The position numbers were made by a program, and so were the translations under genes. A stretch of DNA of 64,000 nt from Undaria pinnatifida. Its lineage: Eukaryota > Sar > Phaeophyceae > Laminariales > Alariaceae. The notes under the pieces were generated by a model. That model was not told the origin of the DNA and did no database searches. It worked only from the letters and a program-made list of their open reading frames with translations. Location of the stretch: NCBI GenBank assembly GCA_012845835.1, contig JABAKD010000030.1, positions 2,853,416-2,917,415 on the forward strand, read 5' to 3'. The stretch's first letter is position 1. Each line of letters begins with the position of its first letter. Positions 39,630-51,224 of the stretch are shown here, one piece after another.

Positions 39630-40390
39630 TTCCGATGACACCCGGATTCGAACCAACGAAGACCACGCTGATAAGCGGACAGTCAGTATTTACTAGACCA
39701 CAAAGTCACAGTGACTCTGTGGTGTTCTTCTCCGCGCTTCTCACCGTCTCCTTTTTTTATGAGTATATAAAATTCTCTGTTTTTTTGTATATATATATGA
39801 GGATGATTTTCTTTTCCGATGACACCCGGATTCGAACCAACGAACACCAGGCGCATAGGCGGACAGTCTATCTACTATTTAATAGAAAACTACAAAAAAT
39901 CACAGTGCGGACAGTCTATCTACTATTAATAGACTACAGAGTCACAGTCATGACTGTGGTGTCCTTCTCAGCACTTCTCACCGTCTTCTTTTTTTGTTAG
40001 TATACTATCAATGCTGTTTTTTTGAGGCCTCCATTTTCCATAGTAGTAGTAACTTAAGACATTCTCCTCTCCGGACACGGCTGAATCAATGCTTTTCTTA
40101 TGAGGATCATTTTATTTTTTCCGATGACACCCGGATTTGAACCAACAAACACCAGGCTCATGAGTGGACAGTCTATCTACTAGACCACAAAGTCACAGTG
40201 ACTCTGGAGGGTTCTTAGCGGCCCTCACCGTCTCCTTTTTTTATGAGTATACTATCAAGTTTTTTTTATGAGCATCAACATGTACATGGTGTTGTTTTCG
40301 ATGATACCGGGAATTCAAACCCACGCACACCAGGCTCAGAAGCAGACAGTCTATTCAATAGACCACAAAGTCACAGTGACTCTCAGTGAG
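39630..40390 (-). repeat. Array of four tRNA-like repeat units
   Basis: Units near 39632, 39815, 40121 and 40299. Read on the minus strand each has GTGACTTTGTGGTCTAGT (A-box-like) and, about 40 bases on, GGTTCGAATCCGGGTGTCAT (B-box/T-arm-like; degraded in the fourth). The acceptor stem does not pair, so these look like tRNA-derived SINE heads rather than tRNA genes. Each unit is followed by CTCACCGTCTCCTTTTTTTA or a variant. Confidence 0.7.
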
Positions 40391-40674
40391 TGGTCTATTG
40401 GATAGTGGATAGCCCTATTATTATTATTATTATGATTATTATTATTATTTTTGCCCTCCGACAATGTAGCGCAGATGCCTTTCCGATATAAATCGAACAT
40501 CCTTCCTTAAAGCAGCAGTAGCACCTAATATGAAGTCGAATGATCGCACCATAATGCAATGGTTATCTTCCGCCAACCATTTGCCCATTTCATTTCCCTA
40601 CATCTTCTCCTTTTATCTACTATTTCCTTTCCCTATAGTCAGTATACCTGGTATGTTATAGCTGAGAGTCTACC

Positions 40675-41957
40675 TTAACCCTCATCAACATTGCCACCCC
40701 AGGCCAGTGGCCGTAGTCCTCCCGATTCTTCCTCCCTTCCCCTCGCGGCCTGACGATCCCTCAGAGATAGTCTATATCGATGACCTCTGCGCGAAATCGC
40801 GACCTGGGTGGTCACAGAAATGATTTGGAATAGTCGCTCCTTGCACACGCCTTTCCGCGCTAGGGACGATGCGTCCGTCCCTCCAACGATGCTTGCCGCC
40901 ACCTGATCTGGATCAGGTCGCTGCCTTCTTTACCGAGGCGCCCAAAGCTTTCCACCGCGAGGATGGCGAGTTTGTAGATGCGTTCGTCGAAGGACACCTG
41001 TCCCGGACGAGCGTAGTGGTTGCGCTTGCGCGCCTCGGAAGTGGAAGCCGCTGATCCGTTTCGATCCGCGCTTCCTGCCGCATGTGGACCCCTGCTTGTG
41101 GGTCCGCATACGTCACGTCGAGGAGTATCGACTTGTCGCGATACTCCGGTGCCGTAGCATCTCTTAGTCCACCTGCCTCAATCACGATGTCCATTCGCAA
41201 ATCCCTGTCTGCGTGGAACGGGGCTCCGCTTTCCACCTGGTGGCGGATGGACATGCTCTTAAGGGTGCGGGAGAGCGTGTGCTCAAGGGATTGGTGCTGG
41301 TTCACTTGCGCACCCGCTCGGTGACACAATCGTGCATGCCGCGTACTAACCTCCGCTTCACCGCAGCATGGGCATCTCGCCGCCAGGGATTCCTCTATCC
41401 CCAGAAATCTCTTCCCCGCAGTCACGAACTCTGATGCAGGGATGGTTCTAGCTGAGTCTACAGGCCTCGTCCATAGGAAGGCGGTAGCCCCTGATCCCGA
41501 TTGACTCCGTTGCCGGGCCTTGGCCAAGTCTCGTGTCTCCTTCTCGCCTTGAGATTCGCTTTTGTCTCGCTGGGGCCTCGTCTCGGGGAGCTGGTCCCGC
41601 GAAGAAAACGTACCTCTCATAACGTACTCGGTTTACCAGTTTACCCAGTCTACGCTGCGCTTTGCTGGAGCTGATAGTTTCGGCGTCGTGTGCAGGCAAC
41701 ACGTCTGCAGTTGATTGTCCTGGGGCACCTTGCTCTCCTGCTCTAAAGGCTCTGTCCCGCCAGCTTTCCGGCACGATGTTCGCCATGGCCTCCTCTGAAA
41801 CCCCACGCACATCGCGCAGGTCCCTGACGCTGTTCCAGATGCGCCGCACGAGGTCAGAATCGGGCAGCTCCCTCCGGACTTTGTTCCCTATTGCGCCGGA
41901 TAGATCAGCAAGCACCTCCGGCACCGTCGTCACCAAGCTCCCAACGGATGCTGACAT
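40675..41957 (-). pseudogene. Retroelement C-terminal region with zinc finger and REL-like endonuclease motif
   Basis: Continues the reverse transcriptase in shifted frames, with frame changes near 41990, 41610 and 41060. Visible pieces are LVRRIWNSVRDLRDV, CPCCG...TRHARLCH (a CCHC-type finger) and RMDIVIEAGG followed by YRDKSILLDVTYADPQA. A C-terminal SIVGGTDASSLARKG segment ends at 40675. A finger followed by an R/K-x-D...LDV motif resembles the restriction-like endonuclease of R2/NeSL-type non-LTR elements; this assignment is by motif only. Confidence 0.65.
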
Positions 41958-41967
41958 CCTCCGGGCT

Positions 41968-43689
41968 TCAGCCGACGACAGCCCAAACCCTCCGCCCCCC
42001 CGTGGACAGGCTTGCCTGCGCCTGTTGATGGGGTTGCAGGATCAACATGTTTGTCGGGCACCCGTCCGCAAAGAACGACGATTCTTCTGCTGCCCCTGGG
42101 AGATCGAGCAGTTTCTCCAGCATCCACAAGGCGTTGCCATCTGCTTTTTTGCATGCAGTCAGCGATAGTTCTGGGTCCATCACGCGTTCAAGGTAGGAGG
42201 CCCGTTGAACCACAGAGCCGGTGGCAGTCAGGTTGGCTGATTGCTTGTCCGGCATGCGCGACAACATCCGCGCGAGTTGCTCCGCTCCCCCGTTTTGGAC
42301 TATCTCCATTGCGCTCTCCCTCACGTACTCATCTGTGCCGATGGGCACCCCCACCACCTTAATCCCACCACGTTCGGCAATGCTGACGCCAATGCCTTCA
42401 AGAAGGGTGATTTGTTCCGGCGTAGGTACGTGCCCCTTTGGGGGCAGGGCAACCGTTTTGCTCGGATTGATTGCAATTCCGATGTTGGACAGCTCACGCT
42501 GGAAAAAGGGTACCACTTCCACAGTATCGGGTGTGATTTCCATCATTCCGATGCTAATATCATCTAGGTAGGCGAACTCCTCCACACCTCTTGGCTCGAA
42601 CTCCGCCCGTGTCCGATTCAGCACCGGCAAGAGCGGCATGTAGAACAACGCCGGCCCCATAGCATCACCTTGTTGTACCCCGCTGGAGCAGTCGATCTTC
42701 CGCCTTTCTCCCGATTCCATCTGAAAGAACACGGGCGCAGACATCTCGCCGTGACATTTTGCCACGAACGGTGTAAGCGTCGGCACGCAAGTGGCTGCCT
42801 CCGCTAGCATAGCAGTCCGCTTCACTGTGTTGAATGCGTTGGAGCAACCGGTGAGGATCAGCCAGTTTTTCGCCTCGTGATGTATTCTTGCGCGTAGCGC
42901 TACCTGTTCCACCCCCCCTCGTACTCCGACTCCAAACTGTCTCGCTTCGCGGTTGGCCTCCTCCAGCCGTGGTTGCCACTGCCGCATGGTTCCGGCTGCA
43001 ATAAGTCGCCTCCACGTCGTCCCCACGCTCACGGGGCGGCATTTTTCACCCAGGGCGGTGAGGTTGGATTGCAAGAAGAGCTGCTAGAATTCAAGCGGGA
43101 AGGCGTTTGGATCATCGATAATTCTTCTCCAGAAGGCTTCAATGCCAGCTCCGAATGTTTCGCGCACAAAACCAGTCCTGATTATTGACTTCAAGTGCGA
43201 GAAGCGCAGATCGTCGCTTCCCGCGCCTGATAAGGCGTTGCGAGAATTGATGACCTCGAGGGCCACCTGTGGGTCGAACTCTTCCTCCGGGCGCCAGTTG
43301 GGTACACTACCTTCCTCCTGATCGATGGAACTTGTTGCCACCGCTGCCGCTGCAGCTTCGGAGACGCAGGCCTGCTTCTCCTCCGGGAACTTTGAATTTA
43401 CGTGCTCCCACGTTTGCTCGTTCCCCAGCGCGCGCGGTTCCGCGAGGAGGCTGCGTGCTGCCACAGTCACCCCCCCTCGATGGCGGCATGCTGATGATGC
43501 CCTCTTAAACATATCAGCGTCCGTCTCTTCGCGGGCTTGGCCGATTTGCCTCATCGACGTTCGACGGGTATACTCCATTAACCACGGGAGCAAGAGGGTG
43601 AGGTCACCGCGTTCGGCAGACGCAAACCTCTCACGCCGTTTCACTCGGCGATCCTGCGAGTGCAGTAGAGCTGGGAGGATGTACCACAA
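41968..43689 (-). pseudogene. Retroelement reverse transcriptase domain, inactivated
   Basis: Motifs in order: GSDDLRFSHLKSII; ALGEKCRPVSVGTTWRRLI; ARQFGVGVRGGVEQVALRAR; a SNAFNTVKR segment; SSGVQQGDAMGPALF; FAYLDDISIG (YLDD codons 42559-42570); and INPSKTVALPP. This is a complete palm/fingers series. The first catalytic Asp, expected just before SNAFN, is replaced by Gly (codon 42847-42849, LTGCSNAFN). A TAG at 43084-43086 splits the frame, and a frameshift near 41990, at a seven-C run, ends it. The enzyme cannot be functional as read. Confidence 0.88.
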
Positions 43690-43710
43690 CTTAATTGACC
43701 TCAGCAGTGA

Positions 43711-46287
43711 TTACGGCGTCTCCGATTGTGTGGATTGACGATACTCTCCCAAGGCGTGATTGAGGAGGCCAAGCACATGGGTGATAAGCTTGGCGTGGGC
43801 AGCGGCCAGCCTCGGCTGCACTTTGACAACAGTGGCGAAACGTTGTTGGAGGTCCTCAAGGGGAACATCATCGAGCGGTCCTGCAATTCCCAATGTGTTT
43901 TGGTCCCAGGAATAGCAGAGGCCATCCCGGCGCTCTTCCTCGCCATCGTCAGGTCTCCCCCCGAGTCCCGCTGCCGTCACGCGTAGTCCAGGGTCGGCCT
44001 GAACTGCCGATTCTATTGCTTCCCGTCTTGCATGGCGGACTGTGCATCCCCTTGCTCCGCAGAGAAGCGACGCCTGCGCCCCGCCTCGTCTGACCGCATT
44101 CACCACGCACCGCACATGCATTGCATGTTGACGTCCACAGGGCAACCCCACCACCCGGTGTCCCCGAGCAATCGTTGCTCTACACCCCCCACAGCTCGTA
44201 CCGCTGTGGTCGTCTGCAATGAAAGCGCGAAGTTGCGTTACGCTCCCTGGTGCTGACCCGCCTCCCTCTCCGTCCCCGCCTTCCCTCTCTCCACCGCCAA
44301 CCCTTCCTTCGGCAGGGGCCGAGGGAACCTCGCCGCTTTTATGTCGAGGGATTTGCCCCCGGTTCGTCGTGCCTCCTCTCCCAGTTGTCGTCGCTCGTGT
44401 TCCTCTTCCGGCTCCGCGCGGTCGACCTCGTCTGCCTCTTGTGCTTCTCCCACCCTCCACTGCACCAGTGGAAATAGACGCAGTCGCTCTCGATGTTGCT
44501 GGGGTGACGCTGGGCTGTGTTGGGGGCGCGCGCGAGTGTCCCGGCGCCATCGCCTCCCTGTTTTCGGCAGTTCGGGAGTTTCCCGTGGCAACAGGTACAG
44601 CACCTCCTGGCTCCGTCTGCTCCCTCCCCCCCGGGTCACCTTCTGACGCTGTTAATAGAGTTGCACCTTTCGGTGGTGCCACGCCCGCTGCTGAAGGGTC
44701 GCTCTCCCGTGCCGGGCTCGTTCCTTCCGCCGTGCCCCTCACCGCCGCTGGGGTGGCGCTGGGCTGACTCAGAGGGGGGGGCAAGGGTCCCGCCACCGTG
44801 ACACCCCCTTGTTCGGCCATGAGGGTGTTCTCCACGGCTACATATGCGGCGCCTCCTGGCTCCGCCTGCCCCCTTACCGTCGAGTCACCTTCAGACGCCG
44901 GGGCTGCTCCTTCTGGTTGTGTTACTCCCGCTGCTAATGAGTCGCTCTCCAGCGCCGGGTCTGTTCCTTCCGATGTTACCCCCGCTGCCGTCGGGGAGGG
45001 AGGCAGTTCGTTCCCTGCCTCAAACCCGTTTTGGGACCCGAGGGTCCACGCTGCCGTCGGGAACGGGGGAAGCGCCTCCCCCTCTTCTAACGCATTTCGC
45101 ACCCCGAGGGTCCACCTCGTTAGGCGGTCCTCCCAAGTCGAGTCGAGGCCCGCCAAGAACTCTTGGACATGAGGTAGGATGTAGATCCTTCGGTTCGGGA
45201 GTCGGAGTACAGTATCCTGCGGGCGGATACCGTACGCGGCGAAGGTCTCACGGTAGTGACCGGCTGCCGCTCTCCATTCTCTCGGTCGGGGGAAGGCAAG
45301 GTAGGCGCCTTGGGGCAGGCCAAGAGCATCTCCGAACAGGGTGCACAACAGGAACGAGGAGGTTGGGCTACTCCCATGGGTCCTCACCATCTCCTCAAAA
45401 GCATCGTGGGAACCAGTCGTGACGTAACTAGCTGGGTCCAACCGGGGGCCATCCTCCTCCAAGAGCTCAGCGAACTGCAGGGCTCCCGCTACTGCCGGCC
45501 ACCTTCCCCCCGGGCGTGGCCTTGGAAGGTCCTCAGCCAGCTCAGCCGGATGAAGAGGCCGATTTCTTGCCGGCCATTCCGAGCGACACGCGACGCATGG
45601 TTGTGGGTCTGCATGCCCACTCGCGAGGCGTTTCGCACGGTCTAGCATGCAGCGGACATGTACTTGCTCTCCGTGGGGACACGGAATAAGCGCCCATAAA
45701 GAGCCCACCGCCGAATCCCCAGTAAGCGCCTCTAGTGCCCGTCCGCAGTAGGCGCAAGAAGATGCACCCCTGCTTCCCGCGGCATGACGCCTCTCTGCTG
45801 CACTCCTAGCAGCGCCTCCTTGTTCAGCTGGTCCCGTGTGTACAGGGTCGTTCTCCCGCGTCCGGTCTGTTCTCCCCGGTGTCGCTGCCATCGCTGTTGA
45901 GAAGGAAGGAAGCGCATCACCCGCTTCCAACGCGCTTCGGACCCCGAAGGTCCACCGCGTTAGTTGCTCTTCGCATTCGGCGTCGAGGCTTACAAGATAT
46001 TGTTGGACGTGAGGTGCGATGTAGAGTCTTTGATTTGGGAGTCGGAGTAGGATATCCTGCAGTTGGATGGCGTACGCAGCGAACAGCATACGGGATCGGC
46101 CTGCCGCCGTTTCCCTTTCCCTCGGTCGGGGAAAATCGAGGTATGCCCCTTGAGGCAGGTCCAGCGCATCGCAAAATAGGGAGCATAGCAAGAACGAGGA
46201 GGCTGAGCTCCTTTCGTGTGCATGTAACATGAGCTCAAACGTACCGTAAATGCCAGTCGTCACGTAGCTGGCTGACTCCAGTCCGGA
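43711..46287 (-). pseudogene. Retroelement upstream ORF: duplicated module plus two RING-like zinc fingers
   Basis: About 850 residues are open. A module of ~110 residues occurs twice (46287-45900 and 45436-45060): SYVTTG, SSFLLC.LF.DAL.LPQGAY, RLPN.R.YI.PHVQ and LTRWT.GVR are shared. After the first module is a finger CAYC...CPHGEQVHVRC...CVAC (about 45765-45575). Near the end is CGGC...CGRQHAMHVRC...C...C (about 44205-44040), close to RING-H2 spacing (C-x2-C, C-x3-H-x2-H-x2-C). Between them lies a Pro/Glu/Thr-rich linker made of repeated EGD-type units. RING proteins usually act as ubiquitin ligases or as protein-interaction modules; neither role is shown here. The first module is cut off upstream, so the element is 5' truncated or begins within a longer tandem series. 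Confidence 0.7.
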
Positions 46288-46309
46288 GATAATAGACCTA
46301 CACTTACAA

Positions 46310-46870
46310 ATAATATCGATTTCCTGAGCGGCCTCTATTTTTGTTTTCTTCCAACACTAATTTTAAGACATTCTCCTCTCTGAATGGCTAAGTGGGGGGC
46401 TCGGATGCCCGAAACAGCGCTTCTCAGTGCTTCTCAGAATTTATTTTATGTTCAAAATTCATTACCACGTACCGGTACTACTTCACCACCAGGTTTGTAC
46501 ATACCATCAGGTACTACGGTGTTGAATCACAACGCACGCCCAGCTCAGATCAGCCCAGCTATAAATATCCCAGCAGCGCAGCGCAGCGCCGTGCGGTGCT
46601 GTGTGACTCCTTTTGTTATGAGAATAGTATCAATTCTTTTTTTATGAGGATTAATATATACATAATGTTGTTTTCGATGACACCGGTATTCGAACCCACG
46701 CACACCAGGTTCAGAAGCACATAGTCAATCCACTAGACCAAAAAGTCACAGTGGATCTGTGGTCTAGTGGATAGTCCTATGGACCTACTTACAAATAATA
46801 TCGATTTCCTGAGCGGCCTCCATTTTTTTTTTGCTTCCCACACTAACTTTCAGATACTATCCTCTCCGGG
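46310..46870 (-). repeat. Fifth tRNA-like unit and two flanking CCTGAGCGGCCTCCA-type blocks
   Basis: The tRNA-like unit is at about 46670-46755 (minus: GGTCTAGTGGATTGAC, GGGTTCGAATACCGGTGTCA). Blocks at 46310-46385 and 46785-46870 match the unit preceding the array at 39.4-39.6 kb. The retroelement thus sits between members of one repeat cluster. Confidence 0.68.
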
Positions 46871-49059
46871 CGGCTGTCTCACCCCCAGTACTTAACAAAC
46901 GGTGTCGACGGCAGGTCGCGGGGCTGTAGGTGGCGTCGCGCCTTCGGTTTCGTACATCGTCGGTTTCTCATCCCCCCCCTTCGCCATGCCGGTGGTCCGC
47001 GGGAGATTTTAGAACTGGTTGCCCTTGTCGTAGCGCCCAAGTGAGTCCTTCAATTGCAATTCTTCGCGCTTTCCCCGGCTGCAGAACCTATCCGTTCAGA
47101 TGTGTGGGAGTGGAGTTCGAGTGGATTTTGAGGAGTAGTGTCTTCGACTCACGTTCTAGTTCGTAGAACCGGGGTTTCTCCGATTTCCCATGTTTCTGCA
47201 TATGCGGCTCATTAGGGTAGGCCAGTGTTATGGTACGGCCTTGGAAGGGTCGTAATTCCCCACCTCCGGTTGAACCTCCGGTGATGGGTGATTGGCCGTT
47301 TCTGTGTTGATGGGATGGCGTTTTGTATTCGGGATAGTGAGGAGACGGAGAGACACGCGCCTCCCGTCTCAGTTGGCATCATGATTCTGAGGAAATGCTA
47401 CAAGCTGCTTCTGTTCCGCTTCTGAGCTTCTACTAGTGGGTAACACCGAGAACATAGTACTTACTTGGCCGACCAGGAATACTCTGTGTCTCACCCCATC
47501 AGCTACTTCACAAAAACCCGTTATCCATAGAAAGGGCTGCTACAAAAGATTGCAACGTTGCAGCTACTGGACTACTATTACTACTGCGCGCGTGTTCCGA
47601 CGCACAGAAGAAGGCTGGTGTTGTTGCTGTCGATCGACACTGCACTCCAACAGCACCGAGAGATTATGTCCCCGGGCAGTCTATCTCCATTTACTGTGGT
47701 GGCGCTATACACGTGCAACACCTATCCCCCAACACACAGTACCTCAAATCAACGGAGTAGCAGTGGTCTCGTATAGTGGTCTCTCTAGTAGGCGTGTGTG
47801 ATAGGTAAGATTTTGCGCAATGCCAACCGTAGGGGGGTGTAGCGAAGTAAAGGCAAGCCACACAGGCGCTACGAGAAAAAAAAAAGTACGCATCCGACAA
47901 AAGCAAATAAATGAGGCCGACCAAGTGCTTCACGTCCTTTTTTTTTCGTTCTTTCTCGCAAACTAACATATTATTATATGATATGCTGGCGGCTGCGTAC
48001 GTTTTCATTGTAAGATAGGTCCTGACCCTAGTAACAGACACAGGCCGCCCTTTTGCAAGTCTCTCTACTGCTATGAAATAGGCAGGTTCCACGTTGGTCA
48101 CTCACTTTGTATTAGATAAGCTCTAGTAGTAGTCCCACAGGGCCACGGATAGAACTGAGCGCAAACGCGCTGCAAATCCATGCAGCAATTGTATCATCCC
48201 TTTTTCTCTACACGCACATAGCTTCAAAGGCATGTGACACCCTTTTATACCGTATCTACATTCTGGATCCTCTGTTTTGCTAGGGTCCCAGGGAAATATC
48301 ATAACACTAGCCCACCCTGATAGCAGAGCCGTATATACAGAATTATGGAAGATTCGGGGGAGCACCGGTTCCATGGTCTAGTAAGATGACTCGAAGATGC
48401 GGCTCTTCAAAACCCACTCCTGCACCTCTACCCTGCGAGGCTAATAAGCCTCAGAAAATGCTAAACCAGACAACCGGAAGCGGAGAACGGAAGACGGAGA
48501 ACGGACTACAGAAAACCGAGCGGTAATGTCGGAATCTACAGACGAAAACGGACTACAGAAAACCCAGCGGTGTTCTCGGAATCGACAGACGCGAGCGCTA
48601 TCACTCTCCGCAGATTAACGCGGGGAATGGGAGCAAAGAGAACAGAAAAGAAGCCGGGGAACTACCGAGAGAAAGACAAAGGAATGCGAAAACGCTAGGG
48701 TGGGAGGCGGGATAGTCGAAAACCTCGCCAGCAAAAGCCCGAGTGGTCGAAAAAAAGCGTATCAGAACGCTACGTACGAGCCGCAACTCGCGCGCGGAAT
48801 GGACGCCAACGTGCACCTAGGAACCGACTACTACTGCTATGCAGGGGTACCTCTGGCTCTGTACTGGACACTCACACGAGGGTTGCTTGGATGTTACATC
48901 TCTGGTACTAGTTACTGTCCGCCGGGCACCTTCTTACAGGAGAGGGGCGGAGCCGTTCGTTCAGGCAGGCGATAGCGCTTGCCAGCGATAAAGGCGACAA
49001 GTGCTATACTCATAACGGCGCAACGGGGTAGAGGAGACACCAAAACACAAGATTTCAGA
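46871..49059. other. Intergenic, no gene supported
   Basis: Unique-looking sequence with one two-copy repeat (ACGGACTACAGAAAAC, near 48500 and 48548). Short frames on both strands show no recognisable protein. Confidence 0.5.
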
Positions 49060-50125
49060 CTGCGGTCTCGAAAAACCGCCCATTATTGGCGTCGAGGCCT
49101 CTTTTGGCCTTATTATATTATTTTTAACACAGGAGTTCGGACCGCGGTCTCGTGTCACTATAAGATTGTCCGACTAAACCGCCCATTATTGGCGTCGAGG
49201 CCTCTTTTGGCCTTATCATACTATTTTTTAAGGTGGGGAGAGGCCAGTGAGCGAATCATACATATCGTATATATCAAAACCGTTGTCTCCTAGCACTTTT
49301 TCTGAGTAAAACCCTCGTCGTTGTCGTCGAGGTCTCCTTTGGCCTTGTCATATTAGTTTTAATGTAGGAGCGGTCAGTCAGGAGGTCAAACGGCGGTCTC
49401 CCAAAACACGTTCTGACTGTTGTCGTTACCCTCACATTAGACTATAATCCCCAATGGCGTCGAGGCTCTGTTGGCCTTGGTAAGTACTAGTGTCAATGTC
49501 GGGGCTGTCAGTCGTTGAGCCAAACCGCGGTTTTCCTAGCACATTTTCTGACTGAAGCTTCCACTGGCATCGAGGCCTCCCAAGGCCTTAATATGCTATT
49601 TTTAACGTAGGGGAAGGTTGTTCGGAAGGTCAGACCACGGTCTCCTATCAACAACATATTTTCTGACCAAAGCTTCTAGATTGGCGTGGAAGTAAACTAG
49701 TTTTGCAAGGTAGGGCGGTCAGTCAGTGAGTCAAACCCCCTATGAGGGAAAATTTTCTGACTGTAACCTCCGTTGGCGTCGAGCCCTCTTTTGGCCTTGG
49801 TATACTGTTTTTAGTGTAGGGGCCTATCGACCAGGAGGTCAGGTCACGATCTACTGCCATGTTTTCTTACCAAAACCCATATTGGCGTCGAAGTCTCTTG
49901 TTAGCCTGAATCATGCTACTTTTAGTGCGGTGGGAGGTTGGTCTGAAGGTCAGTCAGTCCGCGGTCTCCTTTTTATGGCATGTTTTCTGATTAAACTCCC
50001 ATTGGCGTCGAGGCCTCTTTTGGCCTCAGTATGTTAGTTTTAGTAAAGCGGGCGATCAGGGGCGGCCAGCAAAGGGGTAAAACCGCGCCGGCTCCCAACA
50101 GATTTGCTGACTGTTGTCTCCATTT
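49060..50125 (+). repeat. Degenerate ~100-130 bp tandem array, about nine units
   Basis: Unit marker TTGGCGTCGAGGCCTCTTTT and GGCCTT near 49087, 49189, 49316, 49453, 49565, 49680, 49772, 49883 and 50001. Each unit then has a TATACTATTTTTAGTGTAGG-like segment, GGTCAGTCAGGAGGTCAAAC, CGCGGTCTCC and ACATTTTCTGACT. GAGGCCTC and flanking GGCC give hairpin potential. The units are diverged from one another. Confidence 0.78.
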
Positions 50126-50275
50126 GGCTACAGATATACGTGTAGTATACCAGCATATCCACGCGGTTAGCGGTGGGTCTTTGCCTGGATATACCCGTCG
50201 GATCCACGATATCCCCATGTTGGAAGTTTAAAACTTTCTGGCGTTGTGTTGGCTCTCTGCGGGGGTAACTGCTGT

Positions 50276-50400
50276 TGGTTGGTTGGTTGGTTGGTTGGTT
50301 GGTTGGTTGGTTTGGTTGGTTGGTTGGTTGGTTGGTTGGTTGGTTGGTTGGTTGGTTGGTTGGTTGGTTTGTTGGTTGGTTGGTTGATTGGTTGCTTTTG
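50276..50400 (+). repeat. TTGG tetranucleotide microsatellite
   Basis: About 30 GGTT units with a few substitutions. Confidence 0.9.
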
Positions 50401-51224
50401 GTTGGTTTGCCGTTGCTGCTGCCTGCGAGGAGACGATGTTCGCCTCACTACGCGTTCGGTTCGCTGTTCTTAGGGGAAATGACTCAAAGGGATACACCCC
50501 CAAAAATTATTGTCGTTGATCCAGCGGCCCAACAAGAGGTGTGCGCTTCCATCGTACGATATGCTTTACATTTTCACCATCACCTCCCCCTCCGACTAGC
50601 TCAACGGCATGCGTATCGACAATAATCTCGGTATTTCTTGCCGCAACTCTCACGTACGGCGTACAGCGTGCCCATATACACCCGTATATGCTGGTCTGTG
50701 GGTAAGGGTTTTGCCGCACCTCGCACATATATCATACGATACACACCGACCTAGTCTCACCATGGTAGTCACGGAATGAAGTGGACCGTGCGTGTGGTAT
50801 GTCATATGCTGATCACATTTTGATGGAGTAATCTACGCACGGGATTGGCGCGCTCACGAGGAGGAGAGAATAGCGCGCAGCACCGCCATGGACCGCGCAC
50901 GGTGCAGAACGCCAGGTATACGAATTATCTTATCATCGTCGTATATGCACCGTAAAGAACATCTCAAGATGTGGACACGAAGTGGGGATAAAAAGAAGCG
51001 GGCGGAGTTGGCCAAGCCGGCTGCACAGTTGATCAGCAGCCTGTGTAGTAGAGCGTCAGTAGTATCGGGCTGTAGATACACGGCAAGAATAGCCCACAGA
51101 TCTGCGGTCTCGTGACCACAGGAATTCGACCGTCTTGTGGTCTACATGTACGACTATGCAGGGTGGGCTAACGTAGTATAGCGTAAGAAGTAGCGGGCAA
51201 CAGCGTGGGCAAAAATTGCGAGCT
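50401..51224. other. Intergenic, no gene supported
   Basis: No feature seen apart from a block (51085-51125) sharing CTGCGGTCTCGTGACCACAG with a related block at 51600-51645. Confidence 0.45.

Larger units (their letters stand above)
40675..46290 (-). mobile_element. Decayed non-LTR-type retroelement with RING-containing upstream ORF and REL-like C-terminus
   Basis: One element read on the minus strand. An upstream region with a duplicated module and two RING-like fingers (46287-43711) comes first. A reverse transcriptase (43689-41968) follows in the same frame, split by stops TAA at 43711-43713 and TAG at 43084-43086. A region with a CxxC...H...C finger and an RxD...LDV endonuclease-like motif (41957-40675) is last, in other frames. 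The right limit near 46290 abuts a dispersed repeat that also occurs at 46780. No LTRs were found on either side. Confidence 0.85.

Noticed and set aside
40675-46290. LTR retrotransposon
   Set aside because: No long direct repeats, integrase, protease or RNase H were seen; the RT motifs and the C-terminal finger/LDV region fit a non-LTR element better.
49060-50125. CRISPR array
   Set aside because: Repeats are long (~115 bp), diverged and without spacers of uniform size; no Cas genes, and the genome is eukaryotic.
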